Part shown: positions 14,504 to 22,466 of the stretch, piece by piece
Layout: each line of letters opens with the position of its first letter
Position numbering within the stretch: the stretch's first letter is position 1
Origin: Bacteroidota bacterium
Lineage (GTDB): Bacteria > Bacteroidota > Bacteroidia > Chitinophagales > Chitinophagaceae
Length of the DNA: 32,854 nucleotides
Direction: 5' to 3'
Assembly: GCA_013285595.1 (NCBI GenBank)
Contig: JABDHF010000025.1
Span: 1-32,854 of the forward strand
Translations under genes and position numbers: made by a program
The notes under the pieces: model-generated
Database searches by the model: none
Told to the model about the DNA's origin: nothing
Seen by the model: the letters and a program-made list of their open reading frames with translations, nothing else

Positions 14504-15774
14504 AGTAAAAACCTTTTTTCTGCCGGTGAGACACAGAGCTTTAGCGCTTTCTCGTAGTGCTTTCTCGCGTTTTGGGGTTCACCTATTTCCATATTCAGCT
14601 CTCCCAGTATGCCATGCAGCAGGTAGTATTCCTGAAGAAAATCTATACCGGGTATCTGGCGGATACATTCCAGCGCGGCCGCAGGGCCTTCCAGTTCTTT
14701 TATTACAATGGCGCGGTTGAGCAAAACGATCTGCGATGGCATTAGCTTTACCAGCAGGTCGTAGTAACTGAGTATGGTACGCCAGTCGGTGTCTTTGTAT
14801 TTTTCGGCTTTGCAATGTTCGTAGGCTATTGCGGCTTCCAGGTGGTAGCGGCTCATGCTGTCGCCGGTGGCGGCATTGGTGAGGTAATAGATACCTTGCG
14901 CTATCATTTGCCTGTCCCAAAGGTCGCGGTGCTGGTCTTTCATTAACAACAGATCGCCTTGTTCATCGATTCTGCCAGACAGGCGGGATGTATGGAAGTA
15001 GAGCAGCGCAAGCAGTGCGCAGGTCTGTGGTTGTTTGGTAGTGATGTGCTCTACAAGCAATGTACAGAGCCTGATAGTGTCTTCTGCAAGATCTTTACGA
15101 ACCAGTGATTCGTGGAAAGATGCACTATAGGCTTCGTTGAACAAAAGATAGATGGTCGCCAGCACATTAGCCAGCCGGTTTTGCAGCTCAGTGCCAGCCG
15201 GCATATCGAATGCGGCATTATTTTCCCTGAACGCTTGCCGGGCGCGGTACAGGCGCTTTTCTATAGTATCGGTAGACGTGATAAACGCTTTTGCTATCTG
15301 CGGTACAGAAAAGCCGCATAGCGTTTTCATAATAAGCGCTGTCTGCCCTTCCCTGCTGATGCTGGGGTGGCAGCAGGCAAACATCATGCGCAGCTGGTCG
15401 TCTTGTATCTCTTCGTCTTTAAAGCAAGTATTCAGGGTGATCGCTGCTGTGTACTCCGACTCCAGCAGGGTAGATATATCGGCGGCAAACGTACGCTGGC
15501 GGCGGTACTTGCGGATGGTGTCGATGGCCTTGTTTTGTGCTGCTATAAAGAGCCATGCGGATGGATTATCGGGTACCCCGCCGGCTGACCATTGCTCTAT
15601 GGCTTTGATGAGCACGTCCTGCACCACATCTTCTGCCAGGGTAAGATTGTGAGGGCCGAAAATACGCGTGAGCACCGCTATGAGCTTGCCCGACTCAGAC
15701 CGCGTGAGCGATGCGATGAGCGGTAACACATGTGGCTGTATGGTGCGGTCTTCGGTAGCCATTTTCAATTCCAT
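14479..15774 (-). CDS. ECF42-type sigma factor with C-terminal TPR-like extension
   Basis: The 431-residue protein combines an ECF sigma core (about 1-190) with a long helical C-terminal part (about 195-431). Region 2 shows DVVQDVLIKAIEQW and WLFIAAQNKAIDTIRKYRRQ; region 4 shows LMFACCHPSISREGQTALIM and the helix-turn-helix GFSVPQIAKAFITSTDTIEK. The NRLANVLATIYLLFNEAYSA segment marks the extension found in ECF42 sigma factors, which lack a classical anti-sigma factor. A YCII-domain gene lies directly upstream, the hallmark neighbour of this group. The start may be ATG 15774 or the in-frame ATG at 15762; the former lies only 5 bases from a large hairpin. The stop overlaps a convergent terminator. 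Confidence 0.92.
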   Translation of the reverse strand: MELKMATEDRTIQPHVLPLIASLTRSESGKLIAVLTRIFGPHNLTLAEDVVQDVLIKAIEQWSAGGVPDNPSAWLFIAAQNKAIDTIRKYRRQRTFAADISTLLESEYTAAITLNTCFKDEEIQDDQLRMMFACCHPSISREGQTALIMKTLCGFSVPQIAKAFITSTDTIEKRLYRARQAFRENNAAFDMPAGTELQNRLANVLATIYLLFNEAYSASFHESLVRKDLAEDTIRLCTLLVEHITTKQPQTCALLALLYFHTSRLSGRIDEQGDLLLMKDQHRDLWDRQMIAQGIYYLTNAATGDSMSRYHLEAAIAYEHCKAEKYKDTDWRTILSYYDLLVKLMPSQIVLLNRAIVIKELEGPAAALECIRQIPGIDFLQEYYLLHGILGELNMEIGEPQNARKHYEKALKLCVSPAEKRFLLKKLSCTI

Positions 15775-15779
15775 TGTTA

Positions 15780-15826
15780 TTTAAAAAGGAAGGATCCCGG
15801 TTGCGCCGGGATCCTTCCTTTTTAAA
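15780..15826. terminator. 21-bp perfect hairpin between the YCII and ECF42 genes
   Basis: Bases 15780-15800 are an exact reverse complement of 15806-15826, with a 5-base loop (TTGCG). The stem is G+C-rich at the top and ends in A5/T5 runs, so on the minus strand it reads as an intrinsic terminator placed 3 bases after the YCII stop and 5 bases before the ATG at 15774. It could cut or tune expression of the sigma factor relative to the YCII gene. Confidence 0.9.
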
Positions 15827-15829
15827 TGT

Positions 15830-16168
15830 TTACATATCCATTGTTGCTATTTCCCTTATTTCCAGTGAGCCGTTGTCCTGGAATACGGGGCAGCCTTTTG
15901 ATAGTTCTGCTGCTTCGTCGTAGTGGTCGGCTTTAACCATTACATAGCCGGTCAAAACTTCCTTTCCTTCAGCAAAGGGAGCATCTGTTATACCACTTTT
16001 GCTCATCAGCCTGCCGCCTGGCATCAGTGGCTGGCCACCGGTAAATTTACCAGCCTGGGCTATTGAACCGATCCAGTTTTTCCACTGTTCTGAAACTGCT
16101 GCGCTTTCTTCTGGTGTGCTGCGCAGGTGCCCGGTTGTAGACCTGAATACTAAAAGATACTCTTTCAT
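15830..16168 (-). CDS. YCII (DGPF) domain protein
   Basis: The 112-residue product is a YCII-related protein: N-terminal strand MKEYLLVFRST, WKNWIGSIAQAGKFTGGQPL in the middle, and LTGYVMVKADHYDEAAELSK followed by CPVFQDNGSLEIREI at the end. Its fold is a ferredoxin-like dimer. In many genomes such genes sit beside ECF42 sigma factors, as here; they are thought to belong to the same regulon. It is the first gene of the pair, separated from the sigma gene by a strong hairpin. Enzymatic activity is not known, although a His-Asp pair has been proposed for some YCII proteins; the DHYDEA segment carries a candidate. Confidence 0.9.
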   Translation of the reverse strand: MKEYLLVFRSTTGHLRSTPEESAAVSEQWKNWIGSIAQAGKFTGGQPLMPGGRLMSKSGITDAPFAEGKEVLTGYVMVKADHYDEAAELSKGCPVFQDNGSLEIREIATMDM

Positions 16169-16295
16169 ACGTTTTTGTTTTTTAAGTTAAAGATGTTTGT
16201 CACTATAATGACGTTATCTTTTTCTAAAACCGGACAGGACTGGAAAATATTTTTTGGAACTAGTTCAAATATGCGATCATGCTAAATAGCGCGCT

Positions 16296-16589
16296 TTACT
16301 TAAACTTATTTCCTGGGTTTCTGCTATGATGAAAAACGGAGATCACAATTATTAGTTTTTTTTCTTCGTCAATGCGGTATATGATCGTATACGGATAGCT
16401 CTTAAGTAATGCCTCTCTAAAGTGGTTCTTTGTGTTACGGTAAAGGGTAGGACGCTGACATATCTCCTGCAACTTGTTAGTTACCTCTTCTATAAATTTA
16501 TCCGCCGCCTGGCTGCTATTTTCTCCATACCATGTTATTGCCTCATAAAACTCTAAGCGGCCACGTAACTGGAAAAAATATTGGTACAT
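16296..16589 (-). CDS. RelE/ParE-family toxin
   Basis: The 97-residue protein matches the RelE/ParE toxin pattern: an N-terminal helix pair (EFYEAITWYGENSSQAADKF), the YRNTKNHFREALLKSYPY strand region and the C-terminal strand IIVISVFHHSRNP. RelE-type members cleave mRNA at the ribosome and ParE-type members poison DNA gyrase; the catalytic residues that separate the two cannot be assigned by eye. Its ATG overlaps the antitoxin stop by one base (TAATG), so the antitoxin is translated first, as in most type II modules. All conserved parts seem complete. Confidence 0.88.
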   Translation of the reverse strand: MYQYFFQLRGRLEFYEAITWYGENSSQAADKFIEEVTNKLQEICQRPTLYRNTKNHFREALLKSYPYTIIYRIDEEKKLIIVISVFHHSRNPGNKFK

Positions 16590-16855
16590 TATTTATTCTT
16601 AAACGTTTTTAGAAGGGCTTTTACTTCAGTGTCTATTTCTTCGGCAGAATATACTTTTCCACCATTTTTATAGTCAGCCCAACGAGACTCTAATTCTGCA
16701 ACAAATGCGCGGTCACCCTCCCATTGATACTTGTCAGATTGTTCCTCGTTTTGCATAAATGCATTGGCAATGGTTAGCATTGCCTGTTTTTGTGTATTAT
16801 TCAACAAAGCTATTGCAGAATAGAGTTCCTTATCCAGATTTCGTGCCTGTAGCAT
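16589..16855 (-). CDS. antitoxin of the RelE/ParE-type module
   Basis: The 88-residue protein precedes and overlaps the toxin gene by one base. The C-terminal half (FVAELESRWADYKNGGKVYS then AEEIDTEVKALL) has the short W..Y..G....S.EE pattern of the putative addiction-module component family that partners with RelE/ParE toxins. The N-terminal part (LYSAIALLNNTQKQAMLTIA) is helical and would be the DNA-binding or dimerisation part, but no clear helix-turn-helix or ribbon motif can be named. A promoter-like pair lies upstream (16872-16902). Confidence 0.82.
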   Translation of the reverse strand: MLQARNLDKELYSAIALLNNTQKQAMLTIANAFMQNEEQSDKYQWEGDRAFVAELESRWADYKNGGKVYSAEEIDTEVKALLKTFKNK

Positions 16856-16871
16856 ACCATTCCTCTTTATG

Positions 16872-16902
16872 TAAAGTTACGTTTTTCTCATATGGCATAC
16901 AA
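16872..16902 (-). promoter_or_regulatory. promoter of the toxin-antitoxin operon
   Basis: On the minus strand TTG (16902-16900) is followed after 20 bases by TAACTTTA (16879-16872), close to the Bacteroidota TTG / TAnnTTTG pair with one mismatch in the last base. It lies 16 bases before the antitoxin ATG. An AGAGGA stretch between them could act as a weak ribosome-binding site. Confidence 0.42.
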
Positions 16903-16947
16903 CTTCCGCATATTCAATCCTCATCAGCAAAAACGGGCATCAGGCTA

Positions 16948-17346
16948 TCATCTTTTATCCTGGCAAAGTTCTATTAATACCCCATTGGTGGTTTTGGGGT
17001 GCAGGAAGCATACCAGCTTATTGTCGGCACCGTTTTTCGGTTGTTCATTGAGCAGTTCGAAGCCAAGGGCTACGAGCCGTTTCATTTCGGCCTCAATATT
17101 TTCCACCTCAAAGGCTATGTGGTGCATACCTTCTCCTTTTTTAGCAATGAATTTGGAGATGGGGCTATTGTCGTTTGTAGCCTCTAATAGTTCTATTTTG
17201 CCTTCGCCGGCTTGGAAAAAGGCGGTTTTTACGCCTTCAGAGGCTACTTCTTCCGTTTTATAGCAGGGCGTATTTAATAATTGCTCAAATAACGGGATGG
17301 ATGCAGCCAATTCTTTGACGGCTATCCCAAGGTGCTCAATTTTCAT
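16948..17346 (-). CDS. mce: methylmalonyl-CoA epimerase
   Basis: The enzyme interconverts (R)- and (S)-methylmalonyl-CoA in propionate/succinate metabolism. The 132-residue protein is a two-module glyoxalase/VOC fold: IEHLGIAVKEL with metal ligand H5, EGMHHIAFEV with H75/H76, and VLIELCQ with E126 at the end. The length and motifs fit the family closely. I chose ATG 17346 (MKIEHLG) because it gives the standard start; an upstream ATG at 17355 adds three residues. It is divergent from iscS, with 114 bases between start codons. No mutase genes are in view. Confidence 0.92.
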   Translation of the reverse strand: MKIEHLGIAVKELAASIPLFEQLLNTPCYKTEEVASEGVKTAFFQAGEGKIELLEATNDNSPISKFIAKKGEGMHHIAFEVENIEAEMKRLVALGFELLNEQPKNGADNKLVCFLHPKTTNGVLIELCQDKR

Positions 17347-17423
17347 CATTGTCATATAGTTTTTAACGATAGGAACATATAAACCTTAAATTCAGGCTAG
17401 TGTCTAAAGTAGCACTTTTGATG

Positions 17424-17431
17424 TAACTTTG
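17424..17431 (+). promoter_or_regulatory. -7 element of the iscS promoter
   Basis: TAACTTTG is a perfect match to the Bacteroidota TAnnTTTG element and ends 29 bases before the iscS ATG, a normal distance. A canonical TTG is not seen about 19 bases upstream, although TTTTG occurs at 17416-17420. No IscR-like operator was recognised. Confidence 0.45.
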
Positions 17432-17460
17432 TACCAAATCTCGAATGACGAAATAATATT

Positions 17461-18681
17461 ATGGAATTAAATTTGCCGATATATCTTGATAATAACGCCA
17501 CTACGCCAATGGACCCGCGCGTGCTGGAAGCGATGATACCTTATTTTACTGAAAAATTTGGCAATGCGGCCAGCCGTAACCACTCGTTTGGTTGGGTAGC
17601 GGAGGAAGCTGTGGATTATGCACGCGAGCAGGTGGCTAAGCTTATTAATGCCGACCCTAAAGAGATCATTTTTACTTCAGGCGCTACAGAGGCTGATAAC
17701 CTGGCGATAAAAGGCGTGTATGATATGTATGCCACTAAGGGTAACCATATCATTACCTGCACTACAGAGCATAAAGCTGTACTGGATACCTGCAAGCATA
17801 TAGAGAAGATGGGCGGCTTAGTTACCTACCTCGATGTAAAAGAGGATGGGTTGGTAGACCTGCAGGAACTGGAACATGCCATAACTGATAAAACGGTGCT
17901 TATTACCATAATGTATGGTAATAATGAAACAGGTGTGGTACAGCCTATCCGCGAGATCAGCAAAATAGCTAAGAAGCATGGTATACTGTTCTTTACTGAT
18001 GGCACACAGGCTGTAGGTAAGATACCGGTAGATGTAAATGCCGATGGTATAGACCTGATGGCATTTAGCGGGCATAAGATGTATGGCCCTAAGGGCGTAG
18101 GTGCGCTGTATGTGCGCCGTAAAAACCCACGTGTGAAGGTGACTTCGCAAATGGACGGCGGCGGCCATGAGCGCGGCATGCGCAGCGGCACGCTGAATGT
18201 GCCTGCTATAGTAGGTTTTGGCAAGGCGTGTGAACTGTGCATGAATGAAATGGAAAGCGAAGCAATACGCCTGAGCGCTATGCGCGACAGGCTGGAAAAC
18301 GGCCTGATGGAACTGGAAGAAACTTATGTGAATGGCAACAGGGAACACCGCTTGCCGCACACAGCCAATATATCGTTCAAATATGTGGAAGGGGAAGGGC
18401 TGATGATGGGCTTTAATAAGAATATCGCATTGTCAAGCGGTTCAGCTTGTACATCAGCATCGCTTGAGCCTTCTTATGTATTGAAAGCGTTGGGACTGGG
18501 CGATGACCTTGCACATAGCTCTTTGCGTTTTGGACTGGGAAGGTTTACAACTGACGAACAAATAGATTTCACCATAGATGCAATAAAAGACACCGTACTG
18601 AAGCTGCGCGAAATGAGTCCGCTTTGGGAAATGTTTAAAGAAGGTGTGGATATTAATGCGATAGAGTGGGCGCACCACTAA
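17461..18681 (+). CDS. iscS: cysteine desulfurase IscS
   Basis: IscS takes sulfur from cysteine and passes it to IscU and other acceptors, using PLP. The 406-residue protein has the N-terminal [15 protein letters not shown]104 in TTEHKAVL, K206 in [10 protein letters not shown] as the PLP lysine, and catalytic C330 in [10 protein letters not shown], which aligns with C328 of the E. coli enzyme. The length matches group I NifS/IscS proteins; the C-terminus ends in residues suited to IscU docking. It starts the iscS-iscU-iscA set; iscR, hscA, hscB and fdx are not in the window. Confidence 0.97.
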   Translation: MELNLPIYLDNNATTPMDPRVLEAMIPYFTEKFGNAASRNHSFGWVAEEAVDYAREQVAKLINADPKEIIFTSGATEADNLAIKGVYDMYATKGNHIITCTTEHKAVLDTCKHIEKMGGLVTYLDVKEDGLVDLQELEHAITDKTVLITIMYGNNETGVVQPIREISKIAKKHGILFFTDGTQAVGKIPVDVNADGIDLMAFSGHKMYGPKGVGALYVRRKNPRVKVTSQMDGGGHERGMRSGTLNVPAIVGFGKACELCMNEMESEAIRLSAMRDRLENGLMELEETYVNGNREHRLPHTANISFKYVEGEGLMMGFNKNIALSSGSACTSASLEPSYVLKALGLGDDLAHSSLRFGLGRFTTDEQIDFTIDAIKDTVLKLREMSPLWEMFKEGVDINAIEWAHH

Positions 18682-18700
18682 ACAATTTGAAAATGAGTTG

Positions 18701-18837
18701 ATTTGAAAATTTGAAAATTTCCCGAGTGATCGGTTTTCTAAGATTTAAGTCTTCGCTTTTCAGATTTAATATAAATAAAATAAGGGTGATTGAAAATAAG
18801 TGCATTTTCAAATCACCAAATTTTCAAATTTTCAAAT
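18701..18837. repeat. AT-rich inverted repeat between iscS and iscU
   Basis: Bases 18701-18720 are an exact reverse complement of 18818-18837 (ATTTGAAAATTTGAAAATTT and partner). A second near-perfect hairpin (18785-18797 with 18804-18817, one base bulged) lies inside. Units of TTTGAAAA also recur at 18685-18693. Together most of the 163-base gap can fold, and the right arm ends 7 bases before the iscU start codon at 18845. Confidence 0.8.
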
Positions 18838-18844
18838 TATAAAA

Positions 18845-19261
18845 ATGGCATATTCAGATAAAGTTATTGACCACTACTCCAATCCTAAGAATGTAGGAAC
18901 ACTGGATAAGGCGAAGACCAATGTAGGCACGGGCCTGGTAGGCGCACCTGAGTGCGGCGACGTAATGCGCCTGCAGATAGAGGTGGACGAGGAAAGCGGC
19001 GTGATCCGCGACGCTAAGTTTAAGACTTTTGGCTGTGGCTCTGCTATAGCATCGTCTTCACTGGCTACAGAATGGCTGAAAGGCAAGACCGTAGACCAGG
19101 CGCTGGCTATAGACAATATGGCTATAGTAGAAGAGCTGAACCTGCCACCGGTAAAAATACATTGCTCTGTGCTTGCAGAAGATGCTATTAAGGCGGCTAT
19201 TAATGATTATCGTGTAAAGAATGGTTTACCTGAATTAGTAGCTGAGAAAAAAGCGCACTAA
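18845..19261 (+). CDS. iscU: Fe-S scaffold protein IscU
   Basis: IscU is the scaffold on which [2Fe-2S] clusters are built. The 138-residue protein starts MAYSDKVIDHYSNPKNVG and has the three ligand cysteines: C37 in PECGD with D39, C64 in FGCGSA, and C107 in KIHCSV. The HSCB/HscA recognition motif of the LPPVK type is present as NLPPVKIHC. I chose ATG 18845; the frame runs 15 codons further upstream to 18800, but through the AT-rich repeat. It lies between iscS and iscA and is clearly part of one operon. Confidence 0.97.
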   Translation: MAYSDKVIDHYSNPKNVGTLDKAKTNVGTGLVGAPECGDVMRLQIEVDEESGVIRDAKFKTFGCGSAIASSSLATEWLKGKTVDQALAIDNMAIVEELNLPPVKIHCSVLAEDAIKAAINDYRVKNGLPELVAEKKAH

Positions 19262-19314
19262 TTGCCGGATATAGTGGTGTGGCAGTAATAGCCTAATTAA
19301 AAGTATTTTTTACA

Positions 19315-19641
19315 ATGATCTACGTAAGTGATAAAGCGAAGGATAAGGTTGACAAGCTGAAGAAAGATTCAGGCCTTGGCGACGATTATTTTCTTCGTGT
19401 GAGCGTGGTAGGCGGCGGTTGTTCCGGGTTGTCTTACAAGCTTGATTTTGATAATGAGCCACAGCCGCGCGACCAGGTATTTGAAGACCAGGGTGTAAAG
19501 GTGGTTACTGACCTTAAAAGCTTTTTATACCTCTGCGATACAACGCTAGATTTTTCTGACGGGCTTAACGGAAAAGGGTTCCATTTTAGCAATCCTAATG
19601 CCAGCAGAAGTTGTGGATGCGGGGAGAGTTTTGCGGTGTAA
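19315..19641 (+). CDS. iscA: A-type Fe-S carrier IscA
   Basis: This HesB/IscA-family protein binds or delivers Fe-S clusters. The 108-residue sequence has the conserved GGGCSGLSY with C36 and the C-terminal SCGCGESF with C100 and C102, in the usual spacing. It also retains the family's internal strand region (KVVTDLKSFLYLCDTTLDFS). It follows iscU by 53 bases and is the last gene before a terminator, so it closes the iscSUA operon. Whether it works as IscA or ErpA cannot be told from sequence. Confidence 0.95.
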   Translation: MIYVSDKAKDKVDKLKKDSGLGDDYFLRVSVVGGGCSGLSYKLDFDNEPQPRDQVFEDQGVKVVTDLKSFLYLCDTTLDFSDGLNGKGFHFSNPNASRSCGCGESFAV

Positions 19642-19707
19642 CCCCTGACCATCTATTTGGCTTTCGTTCTTTCTTTGAACAACAGTATTCTCTTCAGCAA
19701 TATTTAT

Positions 19708-19741
19708 TTAAGCCCCTGTTTCGGAAGAAACAGGGGCTTAA
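19708..19741 (+). terminator. terminator after iscA
   Basis: TTAAGCCCCTGTTTC (19708-19722) pairs perfectly with GAAACAGGGGCTTAA (19727-19741) around a GGAA loop, followed by TATTTCTATATT. The stem is strong but the T-tract is short. It would end the isc transcript; read from the other strand it is preceded by the small secreted-protein gene and may serve it too. Confidence 0.8.
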
Positions 19742-19814
19742 TATTTCTATATTATCAACACACACCTATAATAAAGGGAAGCCCTTTAGGGTTTGGAGTC
19801 AAGGGTGTTGGTGG

Positions 19815-20111
19815 TTATCTCGCTCCATTACCATTCACCGGCGCCAGGTTGGTGGGTACATTGGCATTTATGTTCCTTTGCTTATTCTTATTTACGCCAT
19901 CGTTGGCCTGGCTGGGCTTGCCTTCGTAGGCTGCATGGTCGTCTTTTGCTACGGTTGTTGCGTTGCTTTTATGTTTCCACTTTACATCAGCCGATTTCTT
20001 ATGAGCAACCGTTGCAGGATGTTTGCGAGGGGTTGTATTTGTTATCAAAGCCTGTGCTATACCCGTAAGGTGCACACAACAGGCCAGCATTATTAAGGTC
20101 GCTTTTTTCAT
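19815..20111 (-). CDS. small basic secreted protein
   Basis: The 98-residue product has an N-terminal signal sequence (MKKATLIMLACCVHLTG, cut near AQA) and a mature part rich in Lys, His, Asn and Thr with very few hydrophobic residues, for example PRKHPATVAHKK and KNKQRNINANVPTN. It therefore looks disordered and strongly basic. I chose ATG 20111; the frame starts six codons earlier at 20129 with no signal-peptide feature. No family is recognised. It might bind surface polysaccharide or simply be a small exported protein; it is convergent with iscA and divergent from the phosphatase gene. Confidence 0.6.
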   Translation of the reverse strand: MKKATLIMLACCVHLTGIAQALITNTTPRKHPATVAHKKSADVKWKHKSNATTVAKDDHAAYEGKPSQANDGVNKNKQRNINANVPTNLAPVNGNGAR

Positions 20112-20216
20112 TATGTTGTTGTTTATCATACAAATATAAAAATCCTGCCATCATAATGTTATTACGGCATAAAAACTTCCCGCCAATAACCCCTCATCTT
20201 TTGTTATCTTGCCTGT

Positions 20217-20987
20217 ATGTTCCCGAAATTGTTTAACTGGAAAAAGCAGGAGGAAAAAAGCCACGACCTGCCGGTACCAGCAAATGCTGATTGGTCTTTT
20301 CTTGGCGCCGATATGCACTCTCATTTTATACCGGGAATAGATGATGGCGCCAAAACAATTGACGATAGCCTGCACATGATAAGCGCTATGAAGAATATGG
20401 GATATAGAACGATCATTACTACCCCACATATAATGATAGACTACTACCCTAACACGCGGCAAACGATACAGAACGGACTGGTAAAGGTGCAGCAGGTAAT
20501 AAAGGAAAATAATATAGACATCACCGTAAGAGCTGCCGCCGAATATTATATAGATGAGTATTTTATGAAGCTGCTGGAAACGGAGCCTTTGCTTACCATA
20601 TATAACAACGAGGTATTAGTAGAGTTTTCAATGATGTATGAGCCGCCTATGCTCTTTGAGGTGATCTTTAAAATGCAGGCAGCCGGTTACCGGCCCATCA
20701 TTGCCCACCCTGAGCGTTATTTATTCTTTCATAGGAATTTTAGCAAGTACCAGGAACTTAAAGACCGCGGATGTTTGTTGCAGTTGAATATGCTTTCTAT
20801 AACCGGGCACTACGGCAAGACCATTAAAGCAATAGCAGACGAACTGCTGGCAAAACGGCTATACGACTACTGCGGCTCAGATATGCACCACGAAAAGCAT
20901 GCATCATTGCTAAAAGCTATGGCAGGCAGCAAAGATTATTATACTTTTGCGCACTACCCCTTTTTAAATTCCAAATTATGTTGTTGA
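20217..20987 (+). CDS. PHP-type tyrosine phosphatase (CpsB/YwqE-like)
   Basis: The protein belongs to the PHP-domain phosphatases that dephosphorylate BY-kinases controlling capsule export. Metal ligands and family motifs are visible: D32-M-H34-S-H36, IPGIDDGA with D42-D43, H71 in TTPHIM, E109, H164 in AHPERY with R167, and D222-M-H224 in GSDMHH. The 256-residue length fits. It is the first gene of the polysaccharide locus, about 2.3 kb before the likely substrate kinase gene (wzc), which suggests that both set the length or export of the polymer. An ATP-type kinase is present downstream, as expected for a matched pair. Confidence 0.92.
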   Translation: MFPKLFNWKKQEEKSHDLPVPANADWSFLGADMHSHFIPGIDDGAKTIDDSLHMISAMKNMGYRTIITTPHIMIDYYPNTRQTIQNGLVKVQQVIKENNIDITVRAAAEYYIDEYFMKLLETEPLLTIYNNEVLVEFSMMYEPPMLFEVIFKMQAAGYRPIIAHPERYLFFHRNFSKYQELKDRGCLLQLNMLSITGHYGKTIKAIADELLAKRLYDYCGSDMHHEKHASLLKAMAGSKDYYTFAHYPFLNSKLCC

Positions 20988-21103
20988 TTTGTTATGCCGG
21001 AGTAGCAAAGGCAAGTATTTCAATGCTATACAGGTAACAATTATATAAAATGCACTGTGAAAGGAGCAAAGTAATATTTTAGGAAACACTTTATTAATTT
21101 TTT

Positions 21104-22405
21104 ATGGAGCATTCACCATACTGCATCGGAATAATAGGCTTAGGATATGTAGGCCTGCCTTTGGCAGTAGCATTTAGCGATAAATATTCGGTAGTAGGTT
21201 TCGATATTAATGAACGGCGCATCAACGAATTACGAAAAGGAATAGACGTTACTTTAGAGATAGACGAGCCCAAACTTAGTAGTGCCATCAGTAAAGAAAT
21301 TCCGCAGAATGGCAATATAGGCTTGTATTGTTCTAATGTTTTAGCAGACTTGGGTAAATGTAATGTCTATATTATAACTGTCCCTACACCTGTAGATAAG
21401 AATAATAGGCCAGATCTTACCCCATTATACAAAGCGAGCGAAACAGTAGGGAAGGTGCTGAAGAAAGGTGATATAGTAATATACGAGTCTACCGTTTACC
21501 CGGGCGTTACCGAGGATGAGTGCGTGCCAGTGCTGGAAAAACACTCAGGTATGGTATTTAATACCGACTTCTTTTGTGGCTATTCCCCGGAACGTATCAA
21601 CCCGGGAGATAAGCAACATACCATATCTAAGATACAGAAGATCACGTCTGGATCCACTCCGGAAACTGCTGATAAGGTAGACGATCTTTATAAATCCATC
21701 ATTACTGCCGGCACACATAAGGCCGCAAGTATAAAAGTGGCTGAGGCTGCTAAAGTGATAGAAAATGCCCAGCGCGACATCAACATTGCTTTTGTAAATG
21801 AGTTGGCGAAGATATTTAACCGCTTAAATATTGATACACACCAGGTGCTGGCAGCATCGGCTACCAAATGGAATTTTCTGCCATTTAAGCCCGGGCTGGT
21901 AGGTGGGCACTGTATAGGGGTAGACCCGTATTACCTGGCCCAAAAGGCCCAGGAAGTGGGCTACCATCCCGAGATCATATTGGCCGGACGCCGGGTAAAT
22001 GATGGCATGGGTACCTACATAGCCAGTGAGGTAGTGAAGCTGATGATACGAAACGATATTACTATAAAAGGCGCGAAGGTGCTGATGCTGGGTATCACCT
22101 TTAAAGAGAACTGCCCCGATGTGCGCAATACCCGCGTAATAGACATAGTGAGAGACCTGCTATCATACGAAATAAATCTTACTATATTCGACCCTTGGGC
22201 GAAAAAGGAGGATGTAGCTCATGAATACGGTATAAACATAATAACAGAAATACCCGCCGTAGATACTTTATTTGACTCTGTAGTATTAACGGTAGCTCAT
22301 AAAGAATTTTTAAATGTAGATTGGAAAAAACGGATAGTACCAAAGGGTATTGTTTATGATGTAAAAGGCTGCCTAAGTGAAGAGATGGTTAACGCAAGGT
22401 TGTAG
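21104..22405 (+). CDS. tviB: nucleotide-sugar dehydrogenase (TviB/WbpO type)
   Basis: This UDP-sugar 6-dehydrogenase oxidises a UDP-N-acetylhexosamine to the uronic acid with two NAD+. The N-terminal NAD-binding motif [17 protein letters not shown], the [13 protein letters not shown] segment, the [13 protein letters not shown] loop and the active-site C270 in [13 protein letters not shown] are all present. The 433-residue length and the [15 protein letters not shown] run place it near TviB/WbpO/CapL, so N-acetylgalactosaminuronic or glucosaminuronic acid is the likely product; the choice between the two is not certain. It feeds the polymer exported by the genes downstream. A 116-base gap separates it from the phosphatase gene. 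Confidence 0.92.
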   Translation: MEHSPYCIGIIGLGYVGLPLAVAFSDKYSVVGFDINERRINELRKGIDVTLEIDEPKLSSAISKEIPQNGNIGLYCSNVLADLGKCNVYIITVPTPVDKNNRPDLTPLYKASETVGKVLKKGDIVIYESTVYPGVTEDECVPVLEKHSGMVFNTDFFCGYSPERINPGDKQHTISKIQKITSGSTPETADKVDDLYKSIITAGTHKAASIKVAEAAKVIENAQRDINIAFVNELAKIFNRLNIDTHQVLAASATKWNFLPFKPGLVGGHCIGVDPYYLAQKAQEVGYHPEIILAGRRVNDGMGTYIASEVVKLMIRNDITIKGAKVLMLGITFKENCPDVRNTRVIDIVRDLLSYEINLTIFDPWAKKEDVAHEYGINIITEIPAVDTLFDSVVLTVAHKEFLNVDWKKRIVPKGIVYDVKGCLSEEMVNARL

Positions 22406-22466
22406 GATAACCAATAATTATTTTATTTTATCTTATTTTAAAGTATTTTTGATAAATTTTTTCAGA

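Noticed and set aside
15112-15652. Plus-strand frames opposite the ECF42 gene
   Set aside because: Shadow frames of a gene with clear sigma-factor motifs.
17818-18360. Long minus-strand frame opposite iscS
   Set aside because: It lies wholly inside the well-supported iscS gene; its composition follows from iscS codons and it has no motif.
19611-20096. Plus-strand frame covering the iscA terminator and the small secreted-protein gene
   Set aside because: It runs through a strong hairpin and is opposite a frame with a clear signal peptide.
22377-22466. 30-codon extension of Wza into the preceding gene
   Set aside because: A lipoprotein signal begins at ATG 22467, and the extension overlaps the end of the dehydrogenase gene.
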